Source of the DNA: Chaenocephalus aceratus | Lineage: Eukaryota > Chordata > Actinopteri > Perciformes > Channichthyidae | DNA length: 64,000 bases | Direction of reading: 5' to 3' | Assembly (NCBI GenBank): GCA_023974075.1 | Contig: CM043807.1 | Location: forward strand, 7,750,176-7,814,175 | Part shown: positions 25,447 to 38,838 of the stretch, piece by piece | Layout: every line of letters begins with the position of its first letter | Numbering within the stretch: the stretch's first letter is position 1 | Made by a program: the position numbers and the translations under genes | The notes under the pieces: model-generated | Seen by the model: only the letters and a program-made list of their open reading frames with translations | What the model was told of the DNA's origin: nothing | Database searches by the model: none

Positions 25447-25707
25447 ATGTATACATCACTTCAGGGGACATTACATTGACTTACATGCATTTCCTGGAGA
25501 CTTATCCTAACCTTAACCATAACCAACACATGTCTTACCCTAACCCTAACCCTTACCCTAATCCTAATCCTAAACCTAACCAAGTCTTCACCCTAACATT
25601 AATGATTCCCCTTATGGGGACCTCCAATTTGTCCACATAAGGGAAGCCAGTCCCCACACGTGACTATGTAAACAGATGTAGGTCCCCACAAGTATAGTAA
25701 TGCTAGA

Positions 25708-25708
<1 letters not shown>
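25445..25708. repeat. Fish dispersed repeat with degenerate telomere-like core
   Basis: Between two CA arrays, ggggacattacattgactta, then cctaaccctaacccttaccc-type units (25536-25582), then ggggacctccaatttgtcc and ggtccccacaagtatag. This combination with CA at its edge is a known kind of fish repeat. Confidence 0.6.
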
Positions 25709-25753
<45 letters not shown>

Positions 25754-25788
25754 CACACACACACACACACACGACACACACACACGAC
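25709..25788. repeat. (CA)n microsatellite with CGACACAC interruptions
   Basis: About 80 bp, with CGA interruptions near 25751, 25773 and 25787. Confidence 0.97.
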
Positions 25789-26990
25789 ACCCTGCAATAG
25801 TCTTACAGTGCATCCGCAAATTAAATTTCACACGTGTGGGATCCTCAATCACAGTTCGCCCAAATTTCCCTCACCTCTTCACCCCATAATCTAATATTTG
25901 TCCTCATCCCCCTCTGCCTGTGTCTCTCTCTCTGTTGCATGCTAACATGCTGCCTCAGCTGGAGAAAGTGACCTTGTCGGCTTGCTGTGCTGTTGTCATG
26001 GAAACAGAGGACACAGAGGGAAGATATGACTTAGTAACCGTTGACTGTCTGTCAGGAGTTAGGCGTGTCTGAGGGAATTCAGCCATATTCGTTCTAGTCT
26101 GTTAAATCTCAGCACTAGTTTTATTTCCTTGTTTATACTGTTGTGATATTCCTATTGGCTCAAAGGGCTTGTCTCTTAGCTAATCAGAGCAGCACATATG
26201 TGTCATTCTCCTCAGGGGTTCGTTCATTAAGATGTTGGTTTTTGTTCCAGCCTATTCCTCTTTAAACACATCCTCTGGGGTTCGAGTAGCTTAAAGTCTC
26301 CCGGAAATTGAAATCAGCACTCGGCAGCATTGTGAATGAATGAAAGCAGCTTTCAAAGACAGTGAGTGCTCGGAGTAATTTTTAATTAGAGTGACGCTCC
26401 GACTAATTTATTTTAACCCTAAGGCATGATTTATGCACGACTTACCACAAAATAGTTATATCAAATCTGCTCGTGTTGAATGCATGATCATAGACTTCAT
26501 TCAATGTTTTTGATGCATGTAATTGTTGATTAGGCAGACATACAGTACGGCACGTGAAGAAGACCACCTACTTCAGACGCTGCTCTGCCGCATTCCTGCA
26601 CAGCGTCACGTGGCGAGCATCAAGCGTTCAGATCTGAGAGCTTCTCCGCCTCTTCTCTCTCCGCGCTAGAGCTTATCTCAGCAATGCGAGCCGAGGATTT
26701 TATTACAGAGGAGATTTTATAAAAGCACAACATTTTGAAGACTTTGCTGCAGCATCTCTTGTGTCTCCCAGAATCAGCGGTCTTTTAAGTTCCTCTGTAT
26801 AAATGTCAGGGCCTGGTGCTTAGATCTGCGTTGACACTCACAAACTGCTTTTAAAGACAGATTCAAAACTGAGGATAGCAGAATGGCATTTTGCACAGGG
26901 ACACTGCAATGCTTCTGCGTGTCAAAGTTAGTTTGCTAGTCATAGGAGGTACTGAGAAAACTGTTGTTTAGTGACATGTGTAGCCGAGCT
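25789..26990. other. Intronic stretch, nothing recognised
   Basis: No supportable gene, RNA or repeat. Confidence 0.5.
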
Positions 26991-27189
26991 ACAAAGTGGG
27001 GTTTGGATATTTTCCAAGTAGGAAGGGTCTAACAAAAAACGAAATGTCAACGAGTTGCATTTTAGTAAATGGGGAAGCCTAAACCCTATGATTGAAAACA
27101 TATATACTCTTTCCTCTTACTGCTAATATATTTCACACTTTCTTCTTTAAAAAAGAAGTTAGTATTCAGATTTGTTGGGATTTCTGGTC
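26991..27189 (+). repeat. Dispersed repeat, copy related to 32396-32635
   Basis: Shares acaaagtggggttTggat-type sequence, aagggtctaacaaaaaacga and the tactctttcct segment with the later copy, ending around attcagatttgtt. There is no coding frame. Confidence 0.8.
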
Positions 27190-27771
27190 CTTTTTTCCCA
27201 ACACTGGTTTTGACCATTTTAGAGATGTGTTGTCCCTTGAGGCCCAGATGCTGCCATAACACCTTCTACAATACGCTGAAGGAAGTAAGGATAAAATCAT
27301 AAATACAGCACAACTGATTTTCTGCTGAGACAGGCTGGGAAAAAAACATAAACTGCCTAATGCATGCAGTTCCTGCCGAGTCTTTTGGGGATTTATGATC
27401 ATTTTTTATTCTTTACTGCACCGTGTTAACAATAGTTTCGGTCTCACTTGTCTCTGGAGCCAGAGCTACTGACATAACATCGGAAACACTGCAGTCATAA
27501 CCGTTCAGCAGTAGCAGAGTTACGGCCAGAAATAAAACAATAAATGCACTTTTTCAGTAATGTTCTCCATTTCTCAGAGAAAATGAAGCGTTCGGTAAGA
27601 ATTATATCCTGATAATGGCTTCATTTTTCTAAGCCTTTAAATGTTGCCGATGGCTCAGATGAATAGCTACAAACTGCTCTTTTGATTACAGATAATAACC
27701 TTTTTTAGCACAGTGTGAAATATATGCTCGTTGACCTAAGCATCCACCTCTTTCTCTATATCTCAGTCATT

Positions 27772-27908
<137 letters not shown>

Positions 27909-28363
27909 GCAAGGCAAGCACATATACACACATTGCGCCAAGGTAGTATAATGCTCTCCCTCTCCCCTCCATTGTTCCTTTCTCTGGCTTTCTTTAATGG
28001 TCTGCCATCTTATTAGTCTTCATCATCTCTGGGGTCTCAGAATACCCATAGTCCCACTCTGCGGCCGGTCAATAGCTTAACTCCTGCCTGAATGCGCTGC
28101 AATAAAATGTCCCTTGTGTGTGTAGGGGAATGTTTGTGTATGCAAGGCAGAGTGTGAGCCAAAAATAAAAGATATCCTGAGATGACTGCGATTCAGATCT
28201 TTGCGTATCTAAATGGCCTGCAGCTCTGGACAAAATACCCCCCCCCACTGGACAGCAGGGGCTGCCAAAGAGAAACAGAAATCATGGCAGTCACAAATAT
28301 TTGTTTGTCCACATGCTGGCTGCACATTTTGTCCTGACCTTCCTGCTTTTGGCCGTCAGCCCG

Positions 28364-28431
28364 AATTTTCATCCTCTGTCCTTCCACCTAGTCACTGTCA
28401 AGAAGTCAATGACTGCAGTTTTAAAATATGA
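28364..28431 (+). repeat. Dispersed repeat, copy related to 32636-32696
   Basis: Shares atcctctgtccttccaccta and aagaagtcaatgactgcagt with 32641 onward. Confidence 0.8.
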
Positions 28432-31400
28432 GTCCAGTGACATTCCCATTCACCCACATCATGTCAGCCAGAGCCAAGCACAATTTATTTTGGAGAGAAA
28501 TCTAAAGCCGAATGCCCCTAAAGCCGGCAGCTGGTGCCCTCAGAGGTAGTGCAGGGGTCAGACTGTGAGCTGTAAATCTTCTATGGGTTCAAACGGAGGC
28601 AGGAATTAACAATCGGCTTCTTCTGCAGCGCATGGCGGGAAACTGAAGAGGCACTCAGAGCTTGAAAATGTGATGCTCTGGCTGACCTTTAAATACAAAT
28701 TATGCACATCTCTGCCATTTTGGAAACACTTTACACTGGAGTGCTGTTATCTTTTTGCTGAAGGGGTTCCAATCAGTTCATTGTTTAGCGTAGTTTGTAA
28801 GTACTCTCACCCCCCTCCATTTGCTTAATTTTTCTTTTAAATACTGAACCTGGAGCACAACAAAAGATATGTCTCACCACACAAACACACTTGCAATGAT
28901 ACACTGGATAACTTTATGATATATTTTAAGCAAATCCCTATTGAGGATGCTTTTATCCTTTAAAAAGCTGCGGGTTGTTTTGATTTTTTACCTCACTTTC
29001 TGGGTCAGCGTCAACCTTCTGAATGATGGTGTGTGAGTTTAATGTCCAAACATCTAATACAGTAAACAGAGGAGGGAGGCACCAATTGGAAGTGACATTA
29101 GCTTCTAAGCTAATGCCTTGTTTTTACTGCACCTCTCGTTGACTTTACTGACAACAGACATTGATCTGACTCTTTTACGTTTCAAGTATTATTTAATATT
29201 GAGTAGTTTTATTGGGTTGTTGTTTTCATAATGTTTAAATATATATAATCATAAGAGTGTAAATTCCGACCTTTGACATTAACTAATAAATCATTATAAT
29301 ACAATAGATCTGACAGGGCCATAATGGAAAATGAGATACTTTCAGTTTTAGTTCTTGAAGTATGTTTTGAATACAATTTTGAATTCAGGACTTTTACTCA
29401 TAACTGAGTATTTTTACACGGTAGTATTGCTACTTTTACTTAATTAAAACATCGGAGTACTTCTTATACCTCTGGAATTGACAGAAATGTTTTGGGAAAT
29501 GTGCTGCATGTATCCTTTACTGCTGCATCATCTCCCCGTCACGCACACACTGACACAGGTAGTGATCTAACGGGTACAGGTTGTTCCTGTGAAGGGACAT
29601 TAGGTGTCCCGGCCGTGGGTGACTCTGTCAGGTTCAGTGTTCATCACAGAGGAGAGTCCTTGTCCTGACAGCCCGCAGACAGCCTCACCACGGTAGATCA
29701 GAAGGAAATTAGTAGAGAGGAGGAGGCGGAGAAGGATGCGAAAAACTGCTGACAAGGCGACCTGCCGTCGCCTCGCTCGCTTTAATGAGAGATGAGGAAT
29801 GACAAGGAGGCGAGTGAGGGGGTGTGAAGGGAGAGAGGTTTAGATTGGAGAGGGAGATTTAATGATGTGGATCTAGTTAAAAGATGTTCCTCAAGTATAT
29901 ATTTTTCTGTTTCCATTATGTGTATTAGAAATGAGGACAATATATTCATCAGAAGGATTTATGATTAGGGTTATATTTCCTCACAGCTTTTTGTGTTTCC
30001 TTGTTTCATTAAAATGAACAACCCACGTTCAGACGACCGAATGCTAATGCAATGAAAGGTTTCAGAGAGCATCCCTTTTTACACTGTCATGCTTTTTTTC
30101 ACAGTGTGCAGCTCCGTTTCCATGACTTCCAACTATGTGTGCGTCATCTTCGCAGTGTGTGTATCAGGCTGTCATTCCCTGTCACTTCAAGCCTTGATTT
30201 GAAGAGGTGATGGGTGGTCAAAATGAGTTACTTGTTAAAACAGACCCAGGAGTGCCAGGCCAAAAAAAACACTTTAATGTTTAAAATAACCATGCAGAAA
30301 CCGTCAAGATGAAGAAGCCTTAGGAAACCTTAAACAAAAAAAACAAAAAAATGAAGCTAAAAAAGTGTCAGTGAAAAATGTGTTTTTCCTTGCAGAACTT
30401 AGTTTTTACTTTATAATGTGTTGGACATTGTTGGTGAAGTCAAACTTATTATTTTAGACCAGGTATCCGTCTTTTTTTTAATTCCACTTTTTAGCCCCTT
30501 TTGGTAAGCATTAAACGCACCATTAGTTTGCTTGTACAGTAACCCACTAAGCCCATTTTGAGATAGACTTGCCTTGACATCGCACTCCAGACTGGTCACT
30601 CTATCGGCCCACATCACCTCCAGAGAGGACCAATGTCAGAGAAAATATTAAACGTGAAGGTCCACACATGCATGGACAGGCTCTCACTCTGGCAGAAACA
30701 CCTTTCACATTTCACTGAGATGTAATTTAATTTTCTCCGACTCTTATCGGCTCAGTGGTGGGATAGCATCTCACAACTTTCTAGTGAAACCTCAATGAAA
30801 ACACAGCACTGTAAACCTCCTTTTTGCTATAGAATGAACATAGTGGAACATTATTTTTCTTACACACCCCCCGAAAGCAATTTCACCGATGAGGAGAGAC
30901 TGATATACAGTTTAAGAGTGTGTGCATGTGAGTATGAGTACAGAGACAGATAATAGAGAACGGGACAATCGGTAAATAGTGAGCCGGATGCAAGACCATG
31001 CCTCTTTTGCCTTGGCTCCATCGTAACAATAAACAACCTCTCATGTTTTTATTTATTTTGAAACGCCAGGGCTGGTGACACATAAACCCTGCAAAAAGGG
31101 AAATAAATACTGTAATTCTGTGCACATATTTTAAAGACTGTCTTCTTTATTGTTTGTTCTATAAAATGATCTGCATTCATTCTACATTCAGAGCTAAAGC
31201 AAAGAGTACTGCGATGTTGGGTGAGGACAACACATACATATACGTAGCACAAATAGGTCATAAGCTTCCCTAGAAAATGACATTTTGACCTATCAATTTA
31301 ACGTCATATATACTTGATTACATCGAGACAACAAAGTACTCGTTAAGGGGAAGTTAGGTAAGGTGTAAGGTGGTTATGTACTAATCAAATTAAGTAGTTA

Positions 31401-32182
31401 CATAACGTAACCTCAAGGTGGCGTCTTTTGATTTCACACTACACATTAACTGCGATCTCATAAAAAAACGCTGTGTAACAACAAAGTAAAAAATGGGTTG
31501 TAAAAGGATTCTTGCTTTTTCAATGAGGGCATCTTAGTTAAGTTATTAAAGTTGTAGTTGGCATTATGATATTAAGGACCATCTACAGTAAAAAAAAAAA
31601 AAAGTACCCTTTATTTACCGCAAGGCTCTATTTGTCTAGTGGCCTGTTCCCACCTAATGGTAAATACTTTTTTTGTCATCGTCCCAGAAACAGCATAAAG
31701 GGGGGTCCTCACAACACTCTTTGGGATCATGGTCCTCACAATTGCTGCAAAACCTGAACGGGTGTGTGTTTCTGTGTGTGTATGTTGGGTAGTGGTGATC
31801 AGCTGGCTTTAAAGGTTGCTGAAGGTGAATTGCAGTGTAAGAGGGAGGATTTATGTTTTCCATTCCTGTTGGCACTATTTTACATTTACAAAGCCTTGAA
31901 CTATATTTACTATGAATATCGCAGCATGGCATTCGTTTCAAGAAAGGATTGTGATTCAGTTTACATCACAAACCTCTCAAAATGATTTATTTTCTGACTC
32001 CATAAATACAGCCATGGTATATAGAGTATATTAAATAGATTAAATATATTATTGGCTCACAGTGCAGACTGATAAACAAGACAACAATGAGAGTAGATCC
32101 TTTTAACAAAGATAATTTATAATTTATATAAAATGTTCACCCTTGTTGACTGATCACTTATCAATATTTGAATCAGAAAATG
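28432..32182. other. Intronic stretch, nothing recognised
   Basis: Long AT-rich stretch with only short chance open frames and an A-run near 31591. No exon is supported. Confidence 0.5.
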
Positions 32183-32307
32183 TGTCAAATCAGGTCTCCA
32201 GACTCGGCTACCAACTTTCTCGGTTATTCGCACCAGCACATGATTTTGTCAAACTCCTTTTTTTACAGCATGATATCAATGGACCTTCCATGCTGATGAA
32301 TAGTTGA
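32183..32307 (+). repeat. Direct repeat, partial copy
   Basis: Matches 32696-32820 in the same orientation (tgtcaaatcagg, ctccagactc, caccagcacatgatt, catgctgatga landmarks). Offset about 513 bp. Confidence 0.85.
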
Positions 32308-32395
32308 ATGTCTTATGTGGCAGAGCTTTTAAGAATAATCCCTAATGATGTCATAATCATTTTATCTTGGTCACACTCATAACAGAGGCTGTGTA

Positions 32396-32820
32396 ACAAA
32401 GCGGGGTTCGGATCTTTACCCAGTAAGAAGGGTCTAACAAAAAACGAAATGCCAATGAGTTGCATTATGGGAAATGGGGAAGCCTTAACCCTATGCCCAA
32501 CAAATATACTCTTTCCTGTTACTTATAATATATTTAACACATTCTACTTTGTAATTCTAATCATACCAGTTGCTCCTTCGAATTCCTTTTTTCTTTGATA
32601 TGTATGATTCAGATTTGTTTAGATTTCTGCCCATATTTCCATCCTCTGTTCTTCCACCTAGTCACTTTCAAGAAGTCAATGACTGCAGTTTTAAATGTCA
32701 AATCAGGGCTCCAGACTCTGTTGCCAACTTTCTCAGTTTGCCGCACCAGCACATGATTCCGTCAAACTTTGTTTTGTACAACATGATATTAATCGACCCT
32801 GCATGCTGATGAACAGTTGT
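32396..32820 (+). mobile_element. Unnamed dispersed element, most complete copy
   Basis: Joins three blocks found separately elsewhere: 32396-32635 (copy at 26991), 32636-32696 (copy at 28364) and 32696-32820 (copy at 32183). The contiguity suggests one repeat family whose fragments are scattered over 6 kb. No coding frame or terminal repeats were recognised. Confidence 0.7.
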
Positions 32821-35138
32821 CTTGATTTGCATACCCTAGTTTTGAAAGTGTTACTTGTTCTTCTTCTCTGTCTCAGTCGGTCTCTCCCTGCCTAAACTCT
32901 CATCATCATTCTGAGAAACTTCTCCTTGTCTCTCTCTGCATCAGCCCCCTCCTCTCTCCTCTTTAAAATAATCAGCTATGGATTGCTTCATCTTTGCAAC
33001 ACGGTAACGGCCTAATGATTTGGTTGGCAAAGCTTTTGCCACCATGAACATGCATCACACCGTGAGCTTAGGGCAGCAAGTGCTGGAGGGGTGCAATAAT
33101 GATAATGATCATCATGCAAATGATCACATGTGATATGAAAGTATTCACTCACAATGATGAAGCCACAGAGATCATCCCCTGAATAAGCAGCTCCCCTCAG
33201 CTACGGAGTGTTTTGGCATCTTTCAACTCTTATGGTTTCCTTATCGGATGACAATTAGTCAACCAATCAAGTTTTTTTGAAAAAAATCATGTCATGCGTT
33301 TAATCAGGAACTTGAAATCGTACATGTATTCCTTGCTTTTGTCCTAATTGACTTAGATTTGTACTGGTTGTCACTCCAAATGCTATCTATCCATAATCTT
33401 CAATGCCTTCAATCATTCTCATCTGAATCATTCTGAAGATATTTTTATTTCCATTCCCTCATCTTGTCTCTCCTCTGTCTGTTATATAATCTCATAGATC
33501 TGTTTTAATACTGCATTGATAGATTGATCCTCTCGTCAGTCATTTTACTCAAGGGTATTTCTCACATGCAGCATCTTATTTGGTGTTAATATTTCGGCTG
33601 TCGCTAACCACGACACAGACACAGTTTCATTTTCCATGACATGTCTGTGATCCTTCTGTTCCATTTGTGAATCTCTTTTCTACTGCCGAGACGGCTTCAT
33701 CCTCTCACCGCCCAGTACTGAAATATAAAAGCGAGTCCATGGATATTCTCAAGCAACTTCCAGCTCCAAACATAAATTCAACCGCTCATACCCTCTCCCT
33801 TCCTGGATTTAATGAAAGTCTGGATTTATCTCCATGTCAGCAGATGCCTCTGATTCCCCTGAATGGTCTGACAACTCCCTCTGCTATTCGCAGGATCAGT
33901 CTATATGGGAATTACTTTTCTGTCAAACAGGCCATGTAATATACCCTGTTCAGCTCCTTGTCCAGCTGCCACATGACTAGGTTTTAAAAGGCAAACTGAA
34001 ATTTGATCAACCCTCAAACTCTTACTGAGTATCCCTCATATGAAAACCCCATGTCTTATTATATGCTCACATCCAAAATGAAGATCACTGATCTGGAATG
34101 GGGTTTAGAAGTCAATCAATTAAAATTTGTACCATTTCTTTATATAAAAAAATCACCCTCTTACTCTAAACTTGCGTATTTTTAGATTAGAGATTTGGTT
34201 TTGTGCCTCTAATTTCACTAATTCTGCCAAGATATCAATGGTTTAAGTAAACACCTTAATTACAATAAATGTGCTCAATCCAAAATAAATGTCTACAATT
34301 TTAAAATGTCATATTAATCTGTGCATGCTCACCCACATGACATCAATTAGCTCCCGGGTTAGTCCAGATGTGTGATTTGGATGGCTAGTCTTCTCTAACT
34401 TAATACTGTAAGTGCAAGAGTAAGAAATAAACCACAGAAGATTAATCATAATGGTTCAGAGTTCAACCTCTTTCCAAATATGTGGTCAGAAGTCAGATCT
34501 TGCCTGACTTGCCTGATTTATACCGTTATTTTGAGTTGGAAATGTTATTCAGATTGTATTTAAATTATAGAAAATCTTCTACCACCTGCTCTTCCTCGTA
34601 CTTGTGTGGTTGCTATGTTTTGTTAACGGTGATTTAAACCTGAGAGTAGGATTAGCTGAAAATAGTTCAAGGAAGCTTATAAAAGTTAACAGCTTTTAAT
34701 TAAACAAATAATGCGATTATATACAAATGAAAATATGCGAGTGGCAGCTGCTTCCTCCCATCAGCCGTGGCTCCCGTTTGCGTTGGGTCAGCCGGGGTGA
34801 GAAGAGATCGATACTTGGCTTGCTTCCCCTGTTATCATCTGTGGTCTTCTCCTATTGGCCGGCGTCGACGGGGGCGTGTCCAATGCAAATCCTGTTGTTA
34901 ATTTACAATATTCTAATGTATGTGGTTATTTAAACATTCCCTAATAAAAGTATTGCTGTGTCAATAAGTGAGGGTTAAAGACAGTGTGTTTATTGTGGAA
35001 CACTACGTGTCATTTCACCTTAAATTCACTGTTTCAAAACATAGAATTTAACCACATGCTAATGCTAACCTTAAATTGAAGCTAACAATATTTACTCGCA
35101 AGGCGAGTTAATCAAAAATAAAACCGTTCTAAATCTAC
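32821..35138. other. Intronic stretch, nothing recognised
   Basis: An open frame of about 90 codons near 33667-33936 has no recognised similarity and no convincing splice sites. Treated as chance. Confidence 0.5.
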
Positions 35139-36318
35139 CATAGACTGTATATATAAATGGACGTAGTGTCCGTGACGTCACCCATAGAATTCTGCAGAGT
35201 TGCCGAGAAGCCCTTAGTAGGCGGAGTCGGCCACTAACATCTCGACTGTGACATCAGAGTCTAATCCCGCCTGCTCCAAATAAGGGCAAAGAGGCGGAGC
35301 CGCGGGACCTGCTGCCTCCTTAATGGAAGTAAACAGAGCTAGCTCAGGCTAAGAAGCTAAGCTAACATGAAATACATGCATACCAAGTTACTGCTAACAG
35401 TGTAGTTCCCCTATATAAACGTTACATTCATAATCAAATGAGACAATCTGCAAGAGAATTAGCTATGTTTTGTTATTCTTAATGCTTGTCATTCACACGT
35501 TGAGAAAAGACGGACTCCACCGCCCGGACCTAACGGAGCCGCAGTGGGCTAGCTCCAGGACGCCGGCTGGAGCTAGCCCCCTGCGGCTCCGTTAGCTCCG
35601 GCGGCCACTACTGGGATAATTGGGTCCCCTATTAACATTTGCTCCCGTTTAGCATTATGGGCGTCATAGCCATAGACTATAAAAGTCTTACCCAAGGCTG
35701 AATCATAAACTAAAATGTATATGTATGTATAAAAGGGTTACGTCATTAGCTGGCTAATAAGTAACAAGCTAAGCTACCAAGCACACAAACACCTGCGAAT
35801 GGGGTTAACATGTATAATATTATAATTTTAGACTTCTTGGAAGTTCTGTTAGTACATTCAAGCGCACAGCACAACATTTTAATTGTCTGGTATTTGTAAC
35901 AATATTCCCTAAAAGGCACAATCACCACGAACACGGCTAAAGGGTCAAGTACAGTACTATGACTAACTAACGTTGTAGCCTCTATGGTTGTAGCCTAGCA
36001 GAGTGGACAAGTTGCTGTTAGCTGACAGTGAGGCATGTACATGTCCATCAAAGTGACCACGCCTTAATTTATGCAAAATGAGTTGATAACAAATTCACCC
36101 CCCACACAGTAGTCATGAAGGGGGAATCTAACTATACAGAGAATATGGTTTTTTGAACCACGATGTAAACATGTTTATTTCTGCTGTAAAGTTGGGCATT
36201 TTAACATCTATGGAAATTGCTCCCTTCTGCAGCCTGCTCCTTCTGGCCACTAGATGAACTGCAGTGTGTGGGACTTCCCTATATGCGTCCCGGCTCTTCC
36301 CCAGAGTTTGCCGCTTGG
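35139..36318 (+). mobile_element. Fish DNA-element-like repeat, interrupted
   Basis: Starts catagactgtatatataaat then ggacgtagtgtccgtgacgt. It later has tttctgctgtaaagttgggc and gaactgcagtgt, and ends near gtttgccgcttgg. These two ends usually go together in a repeat common in fish genomes. The middle is expanded by other sequence including the palindrome at 35530. The boundaries are approximate. Confidence 0.6.
35530..35595. repeat. GC-rich inverted repeat, 29-bp arms, 8-bp loop
   Basis: The left arm 35530-35558 (ctaacggagccgcag...) and right arm 35567-35595 are reverse complements with a single mismatch. Weaker pairing extends outward to about 35520 and 35606. Confidence 0.95.
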
Positions 36319-38623
36319 TTGGAACTAGATATCCATTTTTTTAAACTCTCACGCCACAAGAACCCTGTCCTTTCTCAGCGTCTTTTTTCATCTCTTTTTG
36401 TTTCACTTTCACGTCTGTATTCCGACCTTCTTGAGGCCACAGCCAAACTGGGATGATAACCTACACTTTGATCATAACCCTTGTGCAATGAATAACAATG
36501 GGTCAAATGATGTTATAGCTTCATCATCTGACACTCATGATGGTGTATCACTATTCCGCTGCCTGAAAAGTGTCTTTAATAATTCTAGTTTGTTCGTTTT
36601 CCTCCTTTTTAGGCAATAACTTTAAAACTGCAATAAGGCCTCTGCAGCAAGTTATAGCACTTGCATCAATACACTCATACACTGTGTGCAGGGTAGATGT
36701 TTTGTTTATTAAAACGTCAAACTTCTTCATATATTTCCAAACCATCTCCAGTATGTTTTCAAGCTCCTGTGATTCAGCTTCACAGAGCCTCGGTCATGTT
36801 ATCCTTGAATGCTGCTCAAAAGAGACAAATTCAAACAAGAGACTCATGCTTTGGGAAACCCTGAGATATTTTCAAATATTTTGAAAAAGAGAGAGCCAAA
36901 TAAAGGGAACAAACTGTTATTTTCCCTTGACGTGATACATAATAGGCAATTAGCTTGTGAAATCATCCGGGTGGAGGGACAGCTCAATTGTTTGTAACGT
37001 TAACAACGAGGCAAAGCAGCAGCCGAATCCTTTCTCCAGGCATTATTGTTCTTGAACACATCCTTTTCTTTCTTCCTCTCCAATAAAAATATGCTTTTGC
37101 CACAAGGTTTAAAAATAGCTTTGTGATTCTTATGGTTAACAAGATGTGAATAAGAAGAGAAATGAGCATGAGAAAAGGCTATGATGAACTAAAAACAGGC
37201 TATATGTTCTGGACACATTGTACATTTCATTGTAGGGTCTACCTAAACAGGAAGTGCCAGGAATTATGTAACGCACATGTTTAGTTTGTAATGAATACAA
37301 CAGATAAAAACTGCTTATGTTTCCTGTCATTTTCCATCCTTGAAATCTGGCCAATGAGTACTGTGCACATGCATTATGTCAAATCTACGACGCAATTTCC
37401 ACCGCAGCAGTCTCTCATGCCTCTTTCTATCTCTCCCACCATTTTATCCACATCCTGGGGCATAAGCTTTTGAAGAGATTCAATTTGAAATCCTGTCTTG
37501 CATATTTCACGAGCCCAACCTGTTTTTATACACTGTGCTCTGTTGTAGCTGGAAAGATGTTTCATTGACATTGCATGGGAGTGCCTGTGGTTAAAACGTT
37601 CTGTGTGTGTATACTTGCGTGCTGTATGTGCAGGCTGTTTGTTCTTAAAATCCTTTGGGGAGAGGATACTCGTTCAGTCTTAAAATTCAACACGATAAAT
37701 AAAAGCCTGCCCTTTTTACAGCAGGAGGCAAGAAGCTGAGTGTCTTGTTTTGTAGTCACACCTCAACGTGCTCACCCTAGGATACCGATCACTTGCCCTC
37801 CATCAGAGAACCCAGCGCTATAGCGAGGGATTTTAACAAGAGCTGAAGCTGCTTTTCAGAGAAACAAACTGGTCCTCATGATTCTTTTCAGTCAGCTCCC
37901 AGTGCCTCAAAGCTACAGCTAACATTGAAAAACAATGATACCAACAGGTTTCTTCTAGTATCTTTTGCTTCTTTTTTGCTATATAGTGCTATTTATGAGC
38001 TGTATCGTCCTGTGCAAGTGAGTGCAGTATTGATCGGCATCTCCAAAACCAATCCATCATGGCAGGATTGATCGTGTAAGGTGAGCAGAGAGCAACAACA
38101 GGATAGCACCTAGAATGCATCACTGCATGTCTACTCAAGGGGAATTTTTAAGGGTATAACTGGCTGTGTTTTAGTTGCATAGTTTCTCCATGCATAGTTT
38201 ATATTAATTTAACTATTAAAATGGTATATAGTGTTTACCTTATTCGTCCAGTGAACAAGAGAAGAGTTACATTTTGGAGCATTTTCCAATTCTTATCTGA
38301 TCAGTGCGGTCAATAGGCCCATCAATTGTAGGATTTTTTTAAAGACCCTTACCCTACATGCTTTACATTAAGTGCGAGGATTTGACTTCTTCTGTGGCAA
38401 AGCAAAACAATCCAGTATCTATCTCATGATTTAAACATGTCATGGCTATATATGTTAGCCATTCTACACAAAAGCTTCTTCAGTGAACATGGCCAAGAAC
38501 GTGCTTCCTGCCCTCTGGATATTAGACAAAATGCAGGAAGCATTTCGTTCTTTTTACGGACTTTATTGTCTGCTTTGAAAGACCAATGGTTCTTATGGGA
38601 TTGAGGGTCCTGCAGATGTGTGT
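36319..38623. other. Intronic stretch, nothing recognised
   Basis: No supportable gene or repeat. Confidence 0.5.
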
Positions 38624-38631
38624 GTGTAGCA

Positions 38632-38790
38632 CAGTGTTTCCCACCTGGGGGGCGCAGAGGCATGACAGGGGGGGAGCAAGAGACCAGGAGGAAAATTGGT
38701 TATGACAATTTTTTTTATATTATTTATTTGAAAATGATATGCTACAGTCCAGTACAAGTACGTCTGGGTCTCTGTTTCATTCAAGCCCGG

Positions 38791-38838
<48 letters not shown>

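Noticed and set aside
33667..33936. 90-codon open frame with ordinary-looking composition
   Set aside because: No recognised family and no convincing splice sites; expected by chance in 64 kb.
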